Source: Phycisphaerae bacterium (lineage in GTDB: Bacteria > Planctomycetota > Phycisphaerae > UBA1845). Taken from it: a DNA stretch of 64,000 nucleotides. Each line of letters begins with the position of its first letter. The stretch's first letter is position 1. Shown here piece by piece: positions 44,988 to 54,154 of this stretch. The notes under the pieces were generated by a model. It worked only from the letters and a program-made list of their open reading frames with translations, did not search any database and had not been told where the DNA came from. The DNA lies in contig JAJDEB010000032.1 of NCBI GenBank assembly GCA_029260015.1, forward strand, positions 1 through 64,000, given 5' to 3'. Position numbers and translations under genes: made by a program.

Positions 44988-45335
44988 ATGGCCAAGTTTC
45001 TCTTCATTTATCGAGGAAAATCAGAAGATTCGTGTCATGAAAAATCACCCGAGGAAATGCAGGCGATAATGACGACGTGGGGCGCTTGGTTTGAAAAAGT
45101 CGGAGCTGGAATGGTCAGTGGGGGTGACGCCTTGCTCCCCACCGGCAAGCTCGTTCGCGGCAATACCGTGACAGATGGCCCGTTCATCGAGGCCAAGGAA
45201 TTGGTCGGTGGCTATTCGATTGTCCAGGGCGATAGTTATGATAAAGCAGTTGAGTACGCCAAGACCTGCCCAATTATCGAAGAGGGTGGAGCCGTTGAAG
45301 TGCGCGAGCTTGCAGGATTTGACCAGGAGGGTTGA
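44988..45335 (+). CDS. YCII/DGPF-domain protein
   Basis: TVTDGPFIEAKELVGGYSIVQGDSYDKAVEYAKTCP. Confidence 0.9.
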   Translation: MAKFLFIYRGKSEDSCHEKSPEEMQAIMTTWGAWFEKVGAGMVSGGDALLPTGKLVRGNTVTDGPFIEAKELVGGYSIVQGDSYDKAVEYAKTCPIIEEGGAVEVRELAGFDQEG

Positions 45336-45338
45336 GTC

Positions 45339-46667
45339 GTGCGACCTGAGGGGTCATCCTTGACCAACCTAGATTCGACAAATTCGGCAGGCGAACGCGA
45401 TTCGGATTCGGCCAATGAATCGGGCGAATCCGAATCGCGCCGCCTGGTCGATCATTACTTTCGCCACGAATACGCGAGGCTGGTGGCATCGCTGACGCGC
45501 AAATTTGGCATTCGGCATTGGGATGTTGTCGAGGACGTTGTGCAGTCATCGCTTCAACGGGCGCTGAATTCCTGGTCCTTGCGAGGAATCCCGAAGAACC
45601 CCACATCGTGGCTTTATCGTGTAGCGTCGAACTTGATGCTTGATGCATTGCGACGCGACACTCGATGGAACGAGTTGGATTCTTCGTTTGACGTGCCGGC
45701 TGAGGCATGTTCGTTGGACTTTGCACTCGACGAATCAAACCTTCAAGATGACATTCTCCGAATGATTTTCGTTTGTTGCGACCCGAGCGTACCGGCGGAA
45801 TCGCAAATTTCGCTTGCTCTCAAGACGCTGTGCGGTTTTGGCAATTTGGAGATTGCGCGGGCACTGTTGACAACAGAAGCCAGCGTGGCCAAGCGTGTTA
45901 CCCGTGCGAAGAAATCACTAAGAACGTCCTCGATTGATATTTCTAATCCAAGCCCAGAATTTATTCGGGAGCGTTTGCCCGATGTGCAAACGGTGATCTA
46001 TCTCTTGTTTAATGAAGGATACAGTTCGTCGATTGCAGACAAACTCATTCGCGAAGAGCTATGTGAAGAAGCAGTGCGGCTGGCGTTGGTCCTCGCCGAG
46101 CATCCTCAAACGTGTGGACCAAGATCTGCGGCACTATTGGCGCTGCTCTTGTTTCATGCAGCGCGACTTGAGGCCCGCATCGATGTCAGCGGAGCGATGT
46201 TACTTCTGAAGGAGCAGGATCGAAGTTGCTGGGACCAGCGATTGTTGGGCGCTGCGTTCCAGTGGTTTCGTGTGGCAACAACCGGAGGTGAAATGACTCG
46301 GTACCACGCCGAAGCCTGGGTGGCTGCAGAGCATTGCCGAGCGAGCAGCTTGGACGATACAAATTGGGATCGTATTATTAGCGCGTACAATCTGCTGGGA
46401 CGCCTCGCCCCTTCACCCGTTCACGAGTTGAGTCGCGCGATCGCCATCGGGTATCGCGACGGACCGGAAGCCGGAATGAAGGCGTTCTCTGCGATCGAAT
46501 CAGATACGCCCGCGAAGGACTATTATCTTTGGCACGCCACCCACGCGGAACTGGCTCGACAAACCGGCGACACCGAGACAGCCAGAGCAGCGCTCGATCG
46601 GGCGTGGGGCTTGGCACCAACACACGCCGAAAAAGAACTCATCTCCAGAAAACTCGACGCCCTCTGA
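45339..46667 (+). CDS. ECF sigma factor, ECF42-like long form with C-terminal TPR-like extension
   Basis: DVVEDVVQSSLQRALNSWSLRGIPKNPTSWLYRVASNLMLDALRRD...SLALKTLCGFGNLEIARALLTTEASVAKRVTRAKKSLR...VIYLLFNEGYSSS. Confidence 0.92.
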   Translation: MRPEGSSLTNLDSTNSAGERDSDSANESGESESRRLVDHYFRHEYARLVASLTRKFGIRHWDVVEDVVQSSLQRALNSWSLRGIPKNPTSWLYRVASNLMLDALRRDTRWNELDSSFDVPAEACSLDFALDESNLQDDILRMIFVCCDPSVPAESQISLALKTLCGFGNLEIARALLTTEASVAKRVTRAKKSLRTSSIDISNPSPEFIRERLPDVQTVIYLLFNEGYSSSIADKLIREELCEEAVRLALVLAEHPQTCGPRSAALLALLLFHAARLEARIDVSGAMLLLKEQDRSCWDQRLLGAAFQWFRVATTGGEMTRYHAEAWVAAEHCRASSLDDTNWDRIISAYNLLGRLAPSPVHELSRAIAIGYRDGPEAGMKAFSAIESDTPAKDYYLWHATHAELARQTGDTETARAALDRAWGLAPTHAEKELISRKLDAL

Positions 46668-46743
46668 TCGAAGGATAATTCACCGGCGAATGAAGTCGGG
46701 TCGATTTCACAGCCCATATTGATTGTCCAAATCTGACGATCAG

Positions 46744-47553
46744 TCACGCCGGTTCGCATTGACCACTGACGGTACACACTTCGCTGCCGCCACAGGTGCC
46801 GCATGAACCTGCGCACCCGTCGTCGCCGCATTCTTTGCCCGCGCAGTCGGGCACACAACTCGGCTGGCACTGGCCGTTGACATCGCATGTTTCGCCGCCG
46901 CCGCATGTTCCACACGAACCGCCGCAACCATCGTCACCACAGTTCATTCCCGTACAATCGGGGGTACAATCTTGTTCGCACACTCCGATGCTTATGTTGC
47001 ACGATTCACCCGAGCCGCACACACCGCAGATGCCCGAGCACCCGTCGCTGCCGCAGTCTCGACCCGCGCAGTCCGGGACGCATGACGGTTCACATTGGCC
47101 GCTGGGGTTGCACACTTCGTTCGCGCCGCACGTTCCGCATGAACCCCCACATCCGTCGTCTCCGCATACGAGGCCGGAGCAATCGGGAGTACATTCCGAA
47201 ACGCACTGACCACAGGCATCGCACGATTCGCTTGGGGCGCATGTTCCGCAACTGCCACCGCAACCATCGTCCCCGCATTGCCGGCCGTTGCAACTGGGAA
47301 TGCAGCAGGGCGTCGTCGGTCCGGTGAAGCTGAGTTGAAAAATGGCATAGTCGTCAAGATCGACATCGCAATCGGCGTCAAGATCGGCGATGGGGCGACC
47401 CCTCTCATTAACCGGTACGCCTAGGGGCGTTTGGCAGCAGACGTCGTCGGCATCATCAATGCCATCTCCGTCGGAATCGACGGCGAATACAGGCGTTGAT
47501 GTCAGGCACATGAAAGCGCCAACTAGCGTTACTTTTTTAAGAAGCTCAAGCAC
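46744..47553 (-). CDS. secreted Cys-rich repeat protein with calcium-binding/dockerin-like N-terminal segment
   Basis: DSDGDGIDDADDVC, DLDADCDVDLDDYAIFQLSFTG, then about five ~37-aa repeats CxPDCxGxxCGDDGCGGSCGTCGxxExCxxxGQC. Confidence 0.8.
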   Translation of the reverse strand: MLELLKKVTLVGAFMCLTSTPVFAVDSDGDGIDDADDVCCQTPLGVPVNERGRPIADLDADCDVDLDDYAIFQLSFTGPTTPCCIPSCNGRQCGDDGCGGSCGTCAPSESCDACGQCVSECTPDCSGLVCGDDGCGGSCGTCGANEVCNPSGQCEPSCVPDCAGRDCGSDGCSGICGVCGSGESCNISIGVCEQDCTPDCTGMNCGDDGCGGSCGTCGGGETCDVNGQCQPSCVPDCAGKECGDDGCAGSCGTCGGSEVCTVSGQCEPA

Positions 47554-47617
47554 GAGGGTCTCCTTGAATCGCGACTTCGATCATCGTCGCGGATGTTTGA
47601 TTTGGAAGATTGCAGAT

Positions 47618-50600
47618 CTATATTTGATTGTCTTGGTTGGCGGGCTTGGAAGTCAACCCCATGTCGTTGAGTATTGTGTAGAGACACGGAATAACCAGCA
47701 AAACCAGCACCGTTGAGGCCAACAGTCCGAAAACAATGCTGATGGCCAAGGGGATTAGTATTTGCGCTTGAAGACTGTGCTCGAACAGCAGCGGGGTTAG
47801 CCCGGCGATCGTGGTTAGTGATGTGATGGTGATGGCTCGAAAACGCTCTCGGCCGGCGCGACATGCAGCCTCCGGAATGTCTGCGCCTTCGAACGCCCGC
47901 ATTTTGAGAAACAGCACGAGCAGAATCGAATCGTTCACGACAACGCCGGCCAATGACACAAACCCCAAAAGGCTCGGCATGCTGATGTCCATTCCCAATA
48001 GCAGATGCCCCCAAACCACGCCGACCAACGCGAGCGGAATCGCCACCATGACCACGAGTGGTTCGATATAGCTGCGGAACTGGAAACTGAGCAGGATGAA
48101 AACGCCGATCGACCCGATGAGAATTCCCCGACGCATGGACGCCTGCGTGACCGTTGCTTCTTTGGTTTCGCCCTCGATTGAATATTCGATGTGTTTGTAT
48201 TGCTTATGAAGCTTGGGAACGAATTCCGCTTCAAACAGTTTCATGATTTGCGCGGTATTGGTCTGCTTGCTATCCAGGTCGCCGCGCAACGATACCGTTC
48301 GTTTTCCGTTGACGCGTGCGATCCTTGACCAACCGACGCTCTCTTCGATGGTCGCGACCGAATCGAGCGGGATTTGCTTCCCATCAGGCAGCGTGCAATG
48401 GAAATAGTCGAGGTCGGCGAGGTTGTTTCGCGCGTTGCTGGCCAGTCGAACTTCGATTTCGTACGACTCGGGTCCGACCTGAAACTCGTCGGCAGTCACG
48501 CCCGCATACGCCGCCCGCAATTGCCGAGCGACATCGCTGCCAAACAGTCCGAGTCCCGCAGCTCCAGCCCGCATACGAACCCGCATCTCCGACTTACCTT
48601 CATGAAGATCGACGGCGAGGTTGCTCACCCCGCGAAATGCTGCGAACCAATTCTGGGCATCGAGCGCGGCTTTTCGAAGGGTCAACAAGTCGTCACCCAT
48701 GAATCGGATTTCGATGTTGCGGCCAGCCGGTCCCAACCCTGGTTCGGTGAGTACAAGCTGTTGAACGTCTGGTAGGTCGCCGATTGCGGTGCGCCATTGT
48801 TCGAGGATGTCATCCACGCGGGCGTTGCGAACTTCAGCGGTGAGCAGGTCGGCGAAAATCGTGGCAACGTGTGGGCCTGTTTCGAAGGCGTCCTCGTTAA
48901 GATTGAATCGCGAATAGACGGTGGTCACCAAGTCCTGCTCATCGGGTTGCAGCGGTTTCATTTCGTCATTGACCTTCGCGAGACTATCCCTGATCTGTCC
49001 GACTACCGATTCGGTCTTCTCGAACGGCGTCCCAGCCGGCATCAATAATCGTGCAACAACCAGGTCGCCGTCCAACTCAGGAAACGCCTGAAAACGAACC
49101 ACACCGCCAGCGAACAATCCGGCAGACAACAAGAACACGAAGAACACGCATCCCACCCACAGGTAGCGCCAGTGCATCAGGGTATCGATCAGGCGGCCAA
49201 ACACGTGCTCACGCACCCAGTCGATCGCATCGTCAAACCGCTTGCGAAATCGATTGACCGGTTTGTCGGGCGAAGTGTGCAATGCGTGGCCAAGGTGCGC
49301 AGGCAAAATAAAGAAGGCTTCAATCAGACTGACGACCAACACGAGGATCAAAATAATCGGGACGACTCTTAGGACCTTACCAATGTTGCCATCCAATGCC
49401 GCCAACGGACCAAGCACGGCGACCGTGGTGATGAATGAATTGAACACACCCGCTGAAACTTCGCTCACGCCATCGATGGCTGCATCCAGAGACGCTTTCC
49501 CACGAGCGCGGTGCGACGCGATGTTTTCGGCGATCACAATCCCGTCATCCATCAACAGCCCCAACGCCAAGAGCAAGCCGACCATCGTCATCATGTTGAT
49601 GGTCAGGTCGAAACTCGGCACGAAAAAGAACGCTCCCAAGAATGAAACGGGTAGACTCATCACCACCCAGAATGAAAGCTTGGCGCTAAAGAATATCCAC
49701 ATCGCCGCGAAGACCAGGATCATTCCCTGCCAACCGTTGGTGATCAGCATTTGAAGGCGATCAATCACCAGCGTCGACTGGTCCTGCGTCAATTTGATTT
49801 CGAGTTGGGGCAAGCGCTCCCGTTCAACTTCAAGAAATTCCTTAACGGAACGGGCGACGCGAATGATGTCCTGATTCTTGGTCTTCTTGATCTGCAGCAG
49901 ACCCGCACGCCGATCACCGAGGTTGATGCGGTCTTCCTTGAGTTCAAACAGATCGATGACCCGGCCCAGATCGCGCAGTTTAAGCTCTGCTCCGTTGCGC
50001 CCGGCGATAATGATGAGTTCTTCCAATTCGCGCGGTGAAGTGCGCTGCTCGGTGAAACGCACGAGGATGTCGCGTTGGGCGGTTTCGATCACACCGGCAG
50101 GCAAGTCCACACTTTGGCGGGAGATCATGTCGGCGATGTCGGCGACGCTGACGCCATGTTTCATCAGCGCTTGCGGTTCGAGTTCAATGCGAAACTGATG
50201 GTCGGCGAAACCTTCAATCTCGACAAGCGACGCCTCCGATTCGGTTTGCAGCCGACGCTTTAGATCTTCGCAGTATGCCTTGAGGTCCGGTGCGGACATC
50301 GGACCAGCCACAAGGATCGAAAGCACGGGGTCGGTCATGTGCAATTGTGTGATGATGGCGTCTTCAACGTCGTCGGGAAAGTCGTCGATCGCAGCCACTT
50401 CGGTGTCGATCTCATCCTTGAATGACACAAAGTCCGCACCTTCTTCCATCTCGACGGTGATGACGGCTACGCCTTCTCGCGCTTCAGATCGAATCTCTTT
50501 GACAAATCGCACGCCGTCGATCGCGTCTTCCACCCGTGAACAAATGACCTCCTCGACTTCCTCAGCCGTCGCACCACGGTAGGGGACGCGGATTTGCACT

Positions 50601-50725
50601 TCACTGGCTGCAAAATCTGGAAACGTTTCGCGGCGGAGGTTGCGCAAACTCAGCACGCCCATGGCGAATAATGTCAGCATGAGCAGGTTGGCTGCTGTCG
50701 GATGTTTGGCGAAGTAACCGATCAT
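47618..50725 (-). CDS. RND-family efflux transporter permease
   Basis: 1035 aa, MIGYFAKHPTAANLLMLTLFAMGVLSLRNLRRETFPDFA; GLLLALGLLMDDGIVIAENI; VVNDSILLV. Confidence 0.95.
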   Translation of the reverse strand: MIGYFAKHPTAANLLMLTLFAMGVLSLRNLRRETFPDFAASEVQIRVPYRGATAEEVEEVICSRVEDAIDGVRFVKEIRSEAREGVAVITVEMEEGADFVSFKDEIDTEVAAIDDFPDDVEDAIITQLHMTDPVLSILVAGPMSAPDLKAYCEDLKRRLQTESEASLVEIEGFADHQFRIELEPQALMKHGVSVADIADMISRQSVDLPAGVIETAQRDILVRFTEQRTSPRELEELIIIAGRNGAELKLRDLGRVIDLFELKEDRINLGDRRAGLLQIKKTKNQDIIRVARSVKEFLEVERERLPQLEIKLTQDQSTLVIDRLQMLITNGWQGMILVFAAMWIFFSAKLSFWVVMSLPVSFLGAFFFVPSFDLTINMMTMVGLLLALGLLMDDGIVIAENIASHRARGKASLDAAIDGVSEVSAGVFNSFITTVAVLGPLAALDGNIGKVLRVVPIILILVLVVSLIEAFFILPAHLGHALHTSPDKPVNRFRKRFDDAIDWVREHVFGRLIDTLMHWRYLWVGCVFFVFLLSAGLFAGGVVRFQAFPELDGDLVVARLLMPAGTPFEKTESVVGQIRDSLAKVNDEMKPLQPDEQDLVTTVYSRFNLNEDAFETGPHVATIFADLLTAEVRNARVDDILEQWRTAIGDLPDVQQLVLTEPGLGPAGRNIEIRFMGDDLLTLRKAALDAQNWFAAFRGVSNLAVDLHEGKSEMRVRMRAGAAGLGLFGSDVARQLRAAYAGVTADEFQVGPESYEIEVRLASNARNNLADLDYFHCTLPDGKQIPLDSVATIEESVGWSRIARVNGKRTVSLRGDLDSKQTNTAQIMKLFEAEFVPKLHKQYKHIEYSIEGETKEATVTQASMRRGILIGSIGVFILLSFQFRSYIEPLVVMVAIPLALVGVVWGHLLLGMDISMPSLLGFVSLAGVVVNDSILLVLFLKMRAFEGADIPEAACRAGRERFRAITITSLTTIAGLTPLLFEHSLQAQILIPLAISIVFGLLASTVLVLLVIPCLYTILNDMGLTSKPANQDNQI

Positions 50726-52083
50726 GGCAGGCTGGTTTGTCCGACAGCTTCGGCGAGAAGTTCCGCAAGACTCGATTCATCGTTGGCGGGATCCACGAGC
50801 ATCCCTTCGATCGCCGGAGTCGGATCTGAAACGATGACCCGCTCGCCAGCTTCCACACCACTGGTCACCACGGCAAGGTTGGCTTGCTCGAACCGCAGGT
50901 CAACGTCGCGCGTGGCAAGGCGATTTTGCTTATCCAGCACATATACTTTTTGGCCGTGGACGGCGGAGCGTGGCACGATTACACAGTCGGGAATCGGTTT
51001 ACCGCGCAATTCGACCTCGCAGAAAACGTCGCGAAGCAGTGGCGGGCGTTTGCCAGGGATGGCCCGTTCATACGGTTTGTCGACTACGACGACCATCGGA
51101 ATGGTTCGCGTGACTGGATCCAGATGCTCGCGAACGCGGTCGAACCGAGCGTCCCATTCGGCGACGAAATCTCCGCCGGATACCCGCACGACCGCGTCAA
51201 TATGAATCAAGCGGCGGAGCATTTCCAGATCGGGGACGGTTCCGAGCGGTTCATCCGTGTCTGAGCGAATCAGATTGCGAACTTGGTTGATCGGGGTTTG
51301 CACTTCAATCTCAGTGGCTGCAATTCCGTCAGCTTGAAACATCACTTCACCGCGCGCGACGTATTGCCCGACTTCGATGTCGATGTCGCCGACGCGGCAG
51401 GCGAATGGCGCGGCGATATTCGTTTTGTCCAGGTCGATTTTGGCTTGTGCCAATTTGGCCCGGCGCACATTCAGTGTTGCTTCGAGCGAGGCACGTTTTG
51501 AGTCATAGAGATTCAGACTGTTTTCGAGTGATTGGACTTTTTGTTGCTGCGTTAGAAATGCACGCTCTTCACCGCGCAGTTCTGTGCCTGCAACCGCATC
51601 GTTGCCAGCCAACTCGCGCATCCGATCTAGATCTCTCTTGGCTAGTTCAAGCGATGCGTTTTCAATTTCGAGCGAGCGGCCATCATTGGTTTTCCTAGCA
51701 GTCAGCTCCGCGAGGCTCGCTTCAAGTTCGGCGATCTCCGCTTCCAGTTGGGTGATGACCAATTGATATTCCTGCGGATCGATGGTCAGAACGAGTTCAT
51801 CATGGGTCAGAAACGCACCGGATTTGAGGTTGGTGCTAATTTGCACGACGCGTCCGCTTACTTCTGCGACTGCCCGCCACACTTTGGTCGGCTGAGACGT
51901 GCCATATCCGATTGCTCGAGGGATTACCGCGACACTCGGCGCTGCGATGACGCGTAGTATGCGCGCGTTTTCGGCGACGGGTTCTCGAACCGGGATGCGC
52001 GATCCGCTGACGAGCCAGATGAATACGGCGATGGCGATCAGCACGGGAGGAATGATGAGAAGTCGTTTCGTTCGTTCTTTCAT
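50722..52083 (-). CDS. RND efflux periplasmic adaptor (MFP/HlyD family)
   Basis: TM + VSGRVVQISTNLKSGAFLTHDELVLTIDPQEY, coiled coil, lipoyl/barrel; 4 nt overlap with permease gene. Confidence 0.93.
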   Translation of the reverse strand: MKERTKRLLIIPPVLIAIAVFIWLVSGSRIPVREPVAENARILRVIAAPSVAVIPRAIGYGTSQPTKVWRAVAEVSGRVVQISTNLKSGAFLTHDELVLTIDPQEYQLVITQLEAEIAELEASLAELTARKTNDGRSLEIENASLELAKRDLDRMRELAGNDAVAGTELRGEERAFLTQQQKVQSLENSLNLYDSKRASLEATLNVRRAKLAQAKIDLDKTNIAAPFACRVGDIDIEVGQYVARGEVMFQADGIAATEIEVQTPINQVRNLIRSDTDEPLGTVPDLEMLRRLIHIDAVVRVSGGDFVAEWDARFDRVREHLDPVTRTIPMVVVVDKPYERAIPGKRPPLLRDVFCEVELRGKPIPDCVIVPRSAVHGQKVYVLDKQNRLATRDVDLRFEQANLAVVTSGVEAGERVIVSDPTPAIEGMLVDPANDESSLAELLAEAVGQTSLP

Positions 52084-52348
52084 TTCGTGTCGTTCGCAGT
52101 TGGTCAACTCAACGATCCGCTGAAGCCGAACTCAATTCTGACAGCGACACGGACGCGCCAAATATACCCGTGAATAGTCGTGCCGTACACATGAATTGAG
52201 GGCAGTATTCCGCTTACGAAATTCGCGGCACCCATTAGCGATAATGAACAGTCATCGCTATCCTATGTTGAAAACAGGTGGCTCGAAGGGCGAAAGACGC
52301 AGCCATACGAGTGTCCTCTTTAAGCGAGCAAGAGAAAGCGGCAGAGAT

Positions 52349-54154
52349 ATGAGCGTAATGGTGACGTGCCAAAATCTTTCAAAACACTTCGGTACGCGTA
52401 CGCTTTTTGACGGTCTGTCGATTAGCTTTTCGGACGACGAGCGCATCGGCTTCCTCGGACCCAACGGTGCGGGCAAGACGACCTTCTTGAAGATCGTCGC
52501 CAACTTGGAGCCATCCGACAGTGGCGAGGTCAGCCGCCGCCGCTCCGCACGAATTGTCTTCCTCCCGCAGCAAGATCGATTTCCTATCGGGGCAACGGTG
52601 GATACGGTTCTGGTCGACGCACTTGGCGATCGACCGATGGAATCGTACGAGCGCGAGACCCATGCCGCCATTGCCATGACCCGCTTCGGGTTTGAACAAC
52701 CCGATCAATTCGTAGCCGACCTCTCCGGAGGATGGCGCAAGCGATTGGCATTGGCTCGGGTGTTTATTCAAGAACCTGACCTGCTGCTCATGGATGAGCC
52801 GACGAATCACCTTGATGTCGAAGGCATTCGATGGCTTGAGCAAACGTTGATGACTGTACCTTTCTCATTCGTCGCGGTGAGTCACGATCGGTATTTCCTG
52901 GAAAACCTGACATCCCGTGTGGTCGAGTTGAACCCGGTTTATCCGGATGGCTACTTCAGTGTGAGTGGGAACTACAGCATGTTTCTGGAGAAGCGTGCGG
53001 CGTTTCTCGAGTCGCAGAAGGCGCAGGAGGCCAATCTCGCCAACATCGTCCGCCGCGAAAACGCTTTCCTCGAATCCAATTCAAAGGCGCGACGAACCAA
53101 GTCAAAATCGCGCACCGAAGAAGCCTATCGATTGCAAGGCGAACTTCGCGAACTTTCCGACCGCAATTCAAGGGCGACGGTTGCGGGCATCGAGTTCGAC
53201 GGGACGGGCCGCATGTCGAAGAAACTCCTCGACGCCAAGGGGTTGTCCAAGTCGCTCGGGGGCAAGCTGCTGTTCGAGGACGTGTCGTTGCTGCTTTCCC
53301 CCGGCGTGCGTGTCGGGCTTTTGGGAGCGAATGCAAGTGGCAAGACGACTTTGATCCGCGTCCTGACCGGCAAACTTCCACCCGATCAAGGTTCGGTGGA
53401 GTTGGCTGAGGATTTGCGGATCGTGCTGTTTGATCAGAACCGCGAAGAATTACCGCAAGATGTTACGCTTCGATGGGCATTGGCTGGCGACAACAAAAGC
53501 GTCGATTTTCGTGGGCGTTCGATTCACATCACCGCGTGGGCGAAGATGTTTTTGTTCTCAACCAGTCAACTTGATATGCCAGTCAGCGATTTATCAGGTG
53601 GAGAACAAGCCCGCATCTTGATCGCCCGTTTGATGTTGCAGCCAGCCGACATACTAATATTGGACGAACCTACCAACGATCTGGATATTACCTCGCTCGA
53701 CGTGTTGGAGGAAAGTCTGATCGATTTCCCCGGAGCTATTATTCTGGTCACGCATGATCGGTTTATGTTGGATCGGGTGTGTACAGAGATTCTAGGTATC
53801 GACGGCGGCGGACGAGTGGGTCGGTACGGCAGCTGTGACCAATGGCAGTCCGCACAATCAAGGCCTGGAAAAAAAATCAAAACCGAATCCAGGCGAAACA
53901 AGTCCATGAAAGGAAGATCCGCTTCAGCAGATGGTGGGCTGTCATCAAGTGAAGTGTCCGAACTGAAAGAAATGGAGGCGAAGATTCAACTGGCTGAAGA
54001 CCACGCCGCCGCATGCTTCAAAGCCACCGAAGACCCCCAAATTGCAAGCGACCACGTCGAAGTCCAAAAGCGATGGGAAGCGCTTGAATCGTCCAAGAAA
54101 GCCGTCGAAGCGCTCTACGCCAGATGGGAAGCGTTGGAAGCCAAGAAATCTTAA
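52349..54154 (+). CDS. ABC-F family ATPase, Uup-like
   Basis: Two ATPase domains GPNGAGKTTFLK / GANASGKTTLIR; LSGGWRKRLALARVF, LSGGEQARILIARLM; LLMDEPTNHLD; C-terminal coiled coil. Confidence 0.94.
   Translation: MSVMVTCQNLSKHFGTRTLFDGLSISFSDDERIGFLGPNGAGKTTFLKIVANLEPSDSGEVSRRRSARIVFLPQQDRFPIGATVDTVLVDALGDRPMESYERETHAAIAMTRFGFEQPDQFVADLSGGWRKRLALARVFIQEPDLLLMDEPTNHLDVEGIRWLEQTLMTVPFSFVAVSHDRYFLENLTSRVVELNPVYPDGYFSVSGNYSMFLEKRAAFLESQKAQEANLANIVRRENAFLESNSKARRTKSKSRTEEAYRLQGELRELSDRNSRATVAGIEFDGTGRMSKKLLDAKGLSKSLGGKLLFEDVSLLLSPGVRVGLLGANASGKTTLIRVLTGKLPPDQGSVELAEDLRIVLFDQNREELPQDVTLRWALAGDNKSVDFRGRSIHITAWAKMFLFSTSQLDMPVSDLSGGEQARILIARLMLQPADILILDEPTNDLDITSLDVLEESLIDFPGAIILVTHDRFMLDRVCTEILGIDGGGRVGRYGSCDQWQSAQSRPGKKIKTESRRNKSMKGRSASADGGLSSSEVSELKEMEAKIQLAEDHAAACFKATEDPQIASDHVEVQKRWEALESSKKAVEALYARWEALEAKKS

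Noticed and set aside
46796-47209. 137 aa + strand repeat ORF (PHPSSPHSLPAQSGTQ...)
   Set aside because: Repetition mirrors the Cys-rich repeat gene on the opposite strand, where Cys spacing and the secretion signal are meaningful.
46744-47553. Cys-rich tandem repeats as CRISPR-like repeats
   Set aside because: Repeats are coding, about 111 bp period with no unique spacers.
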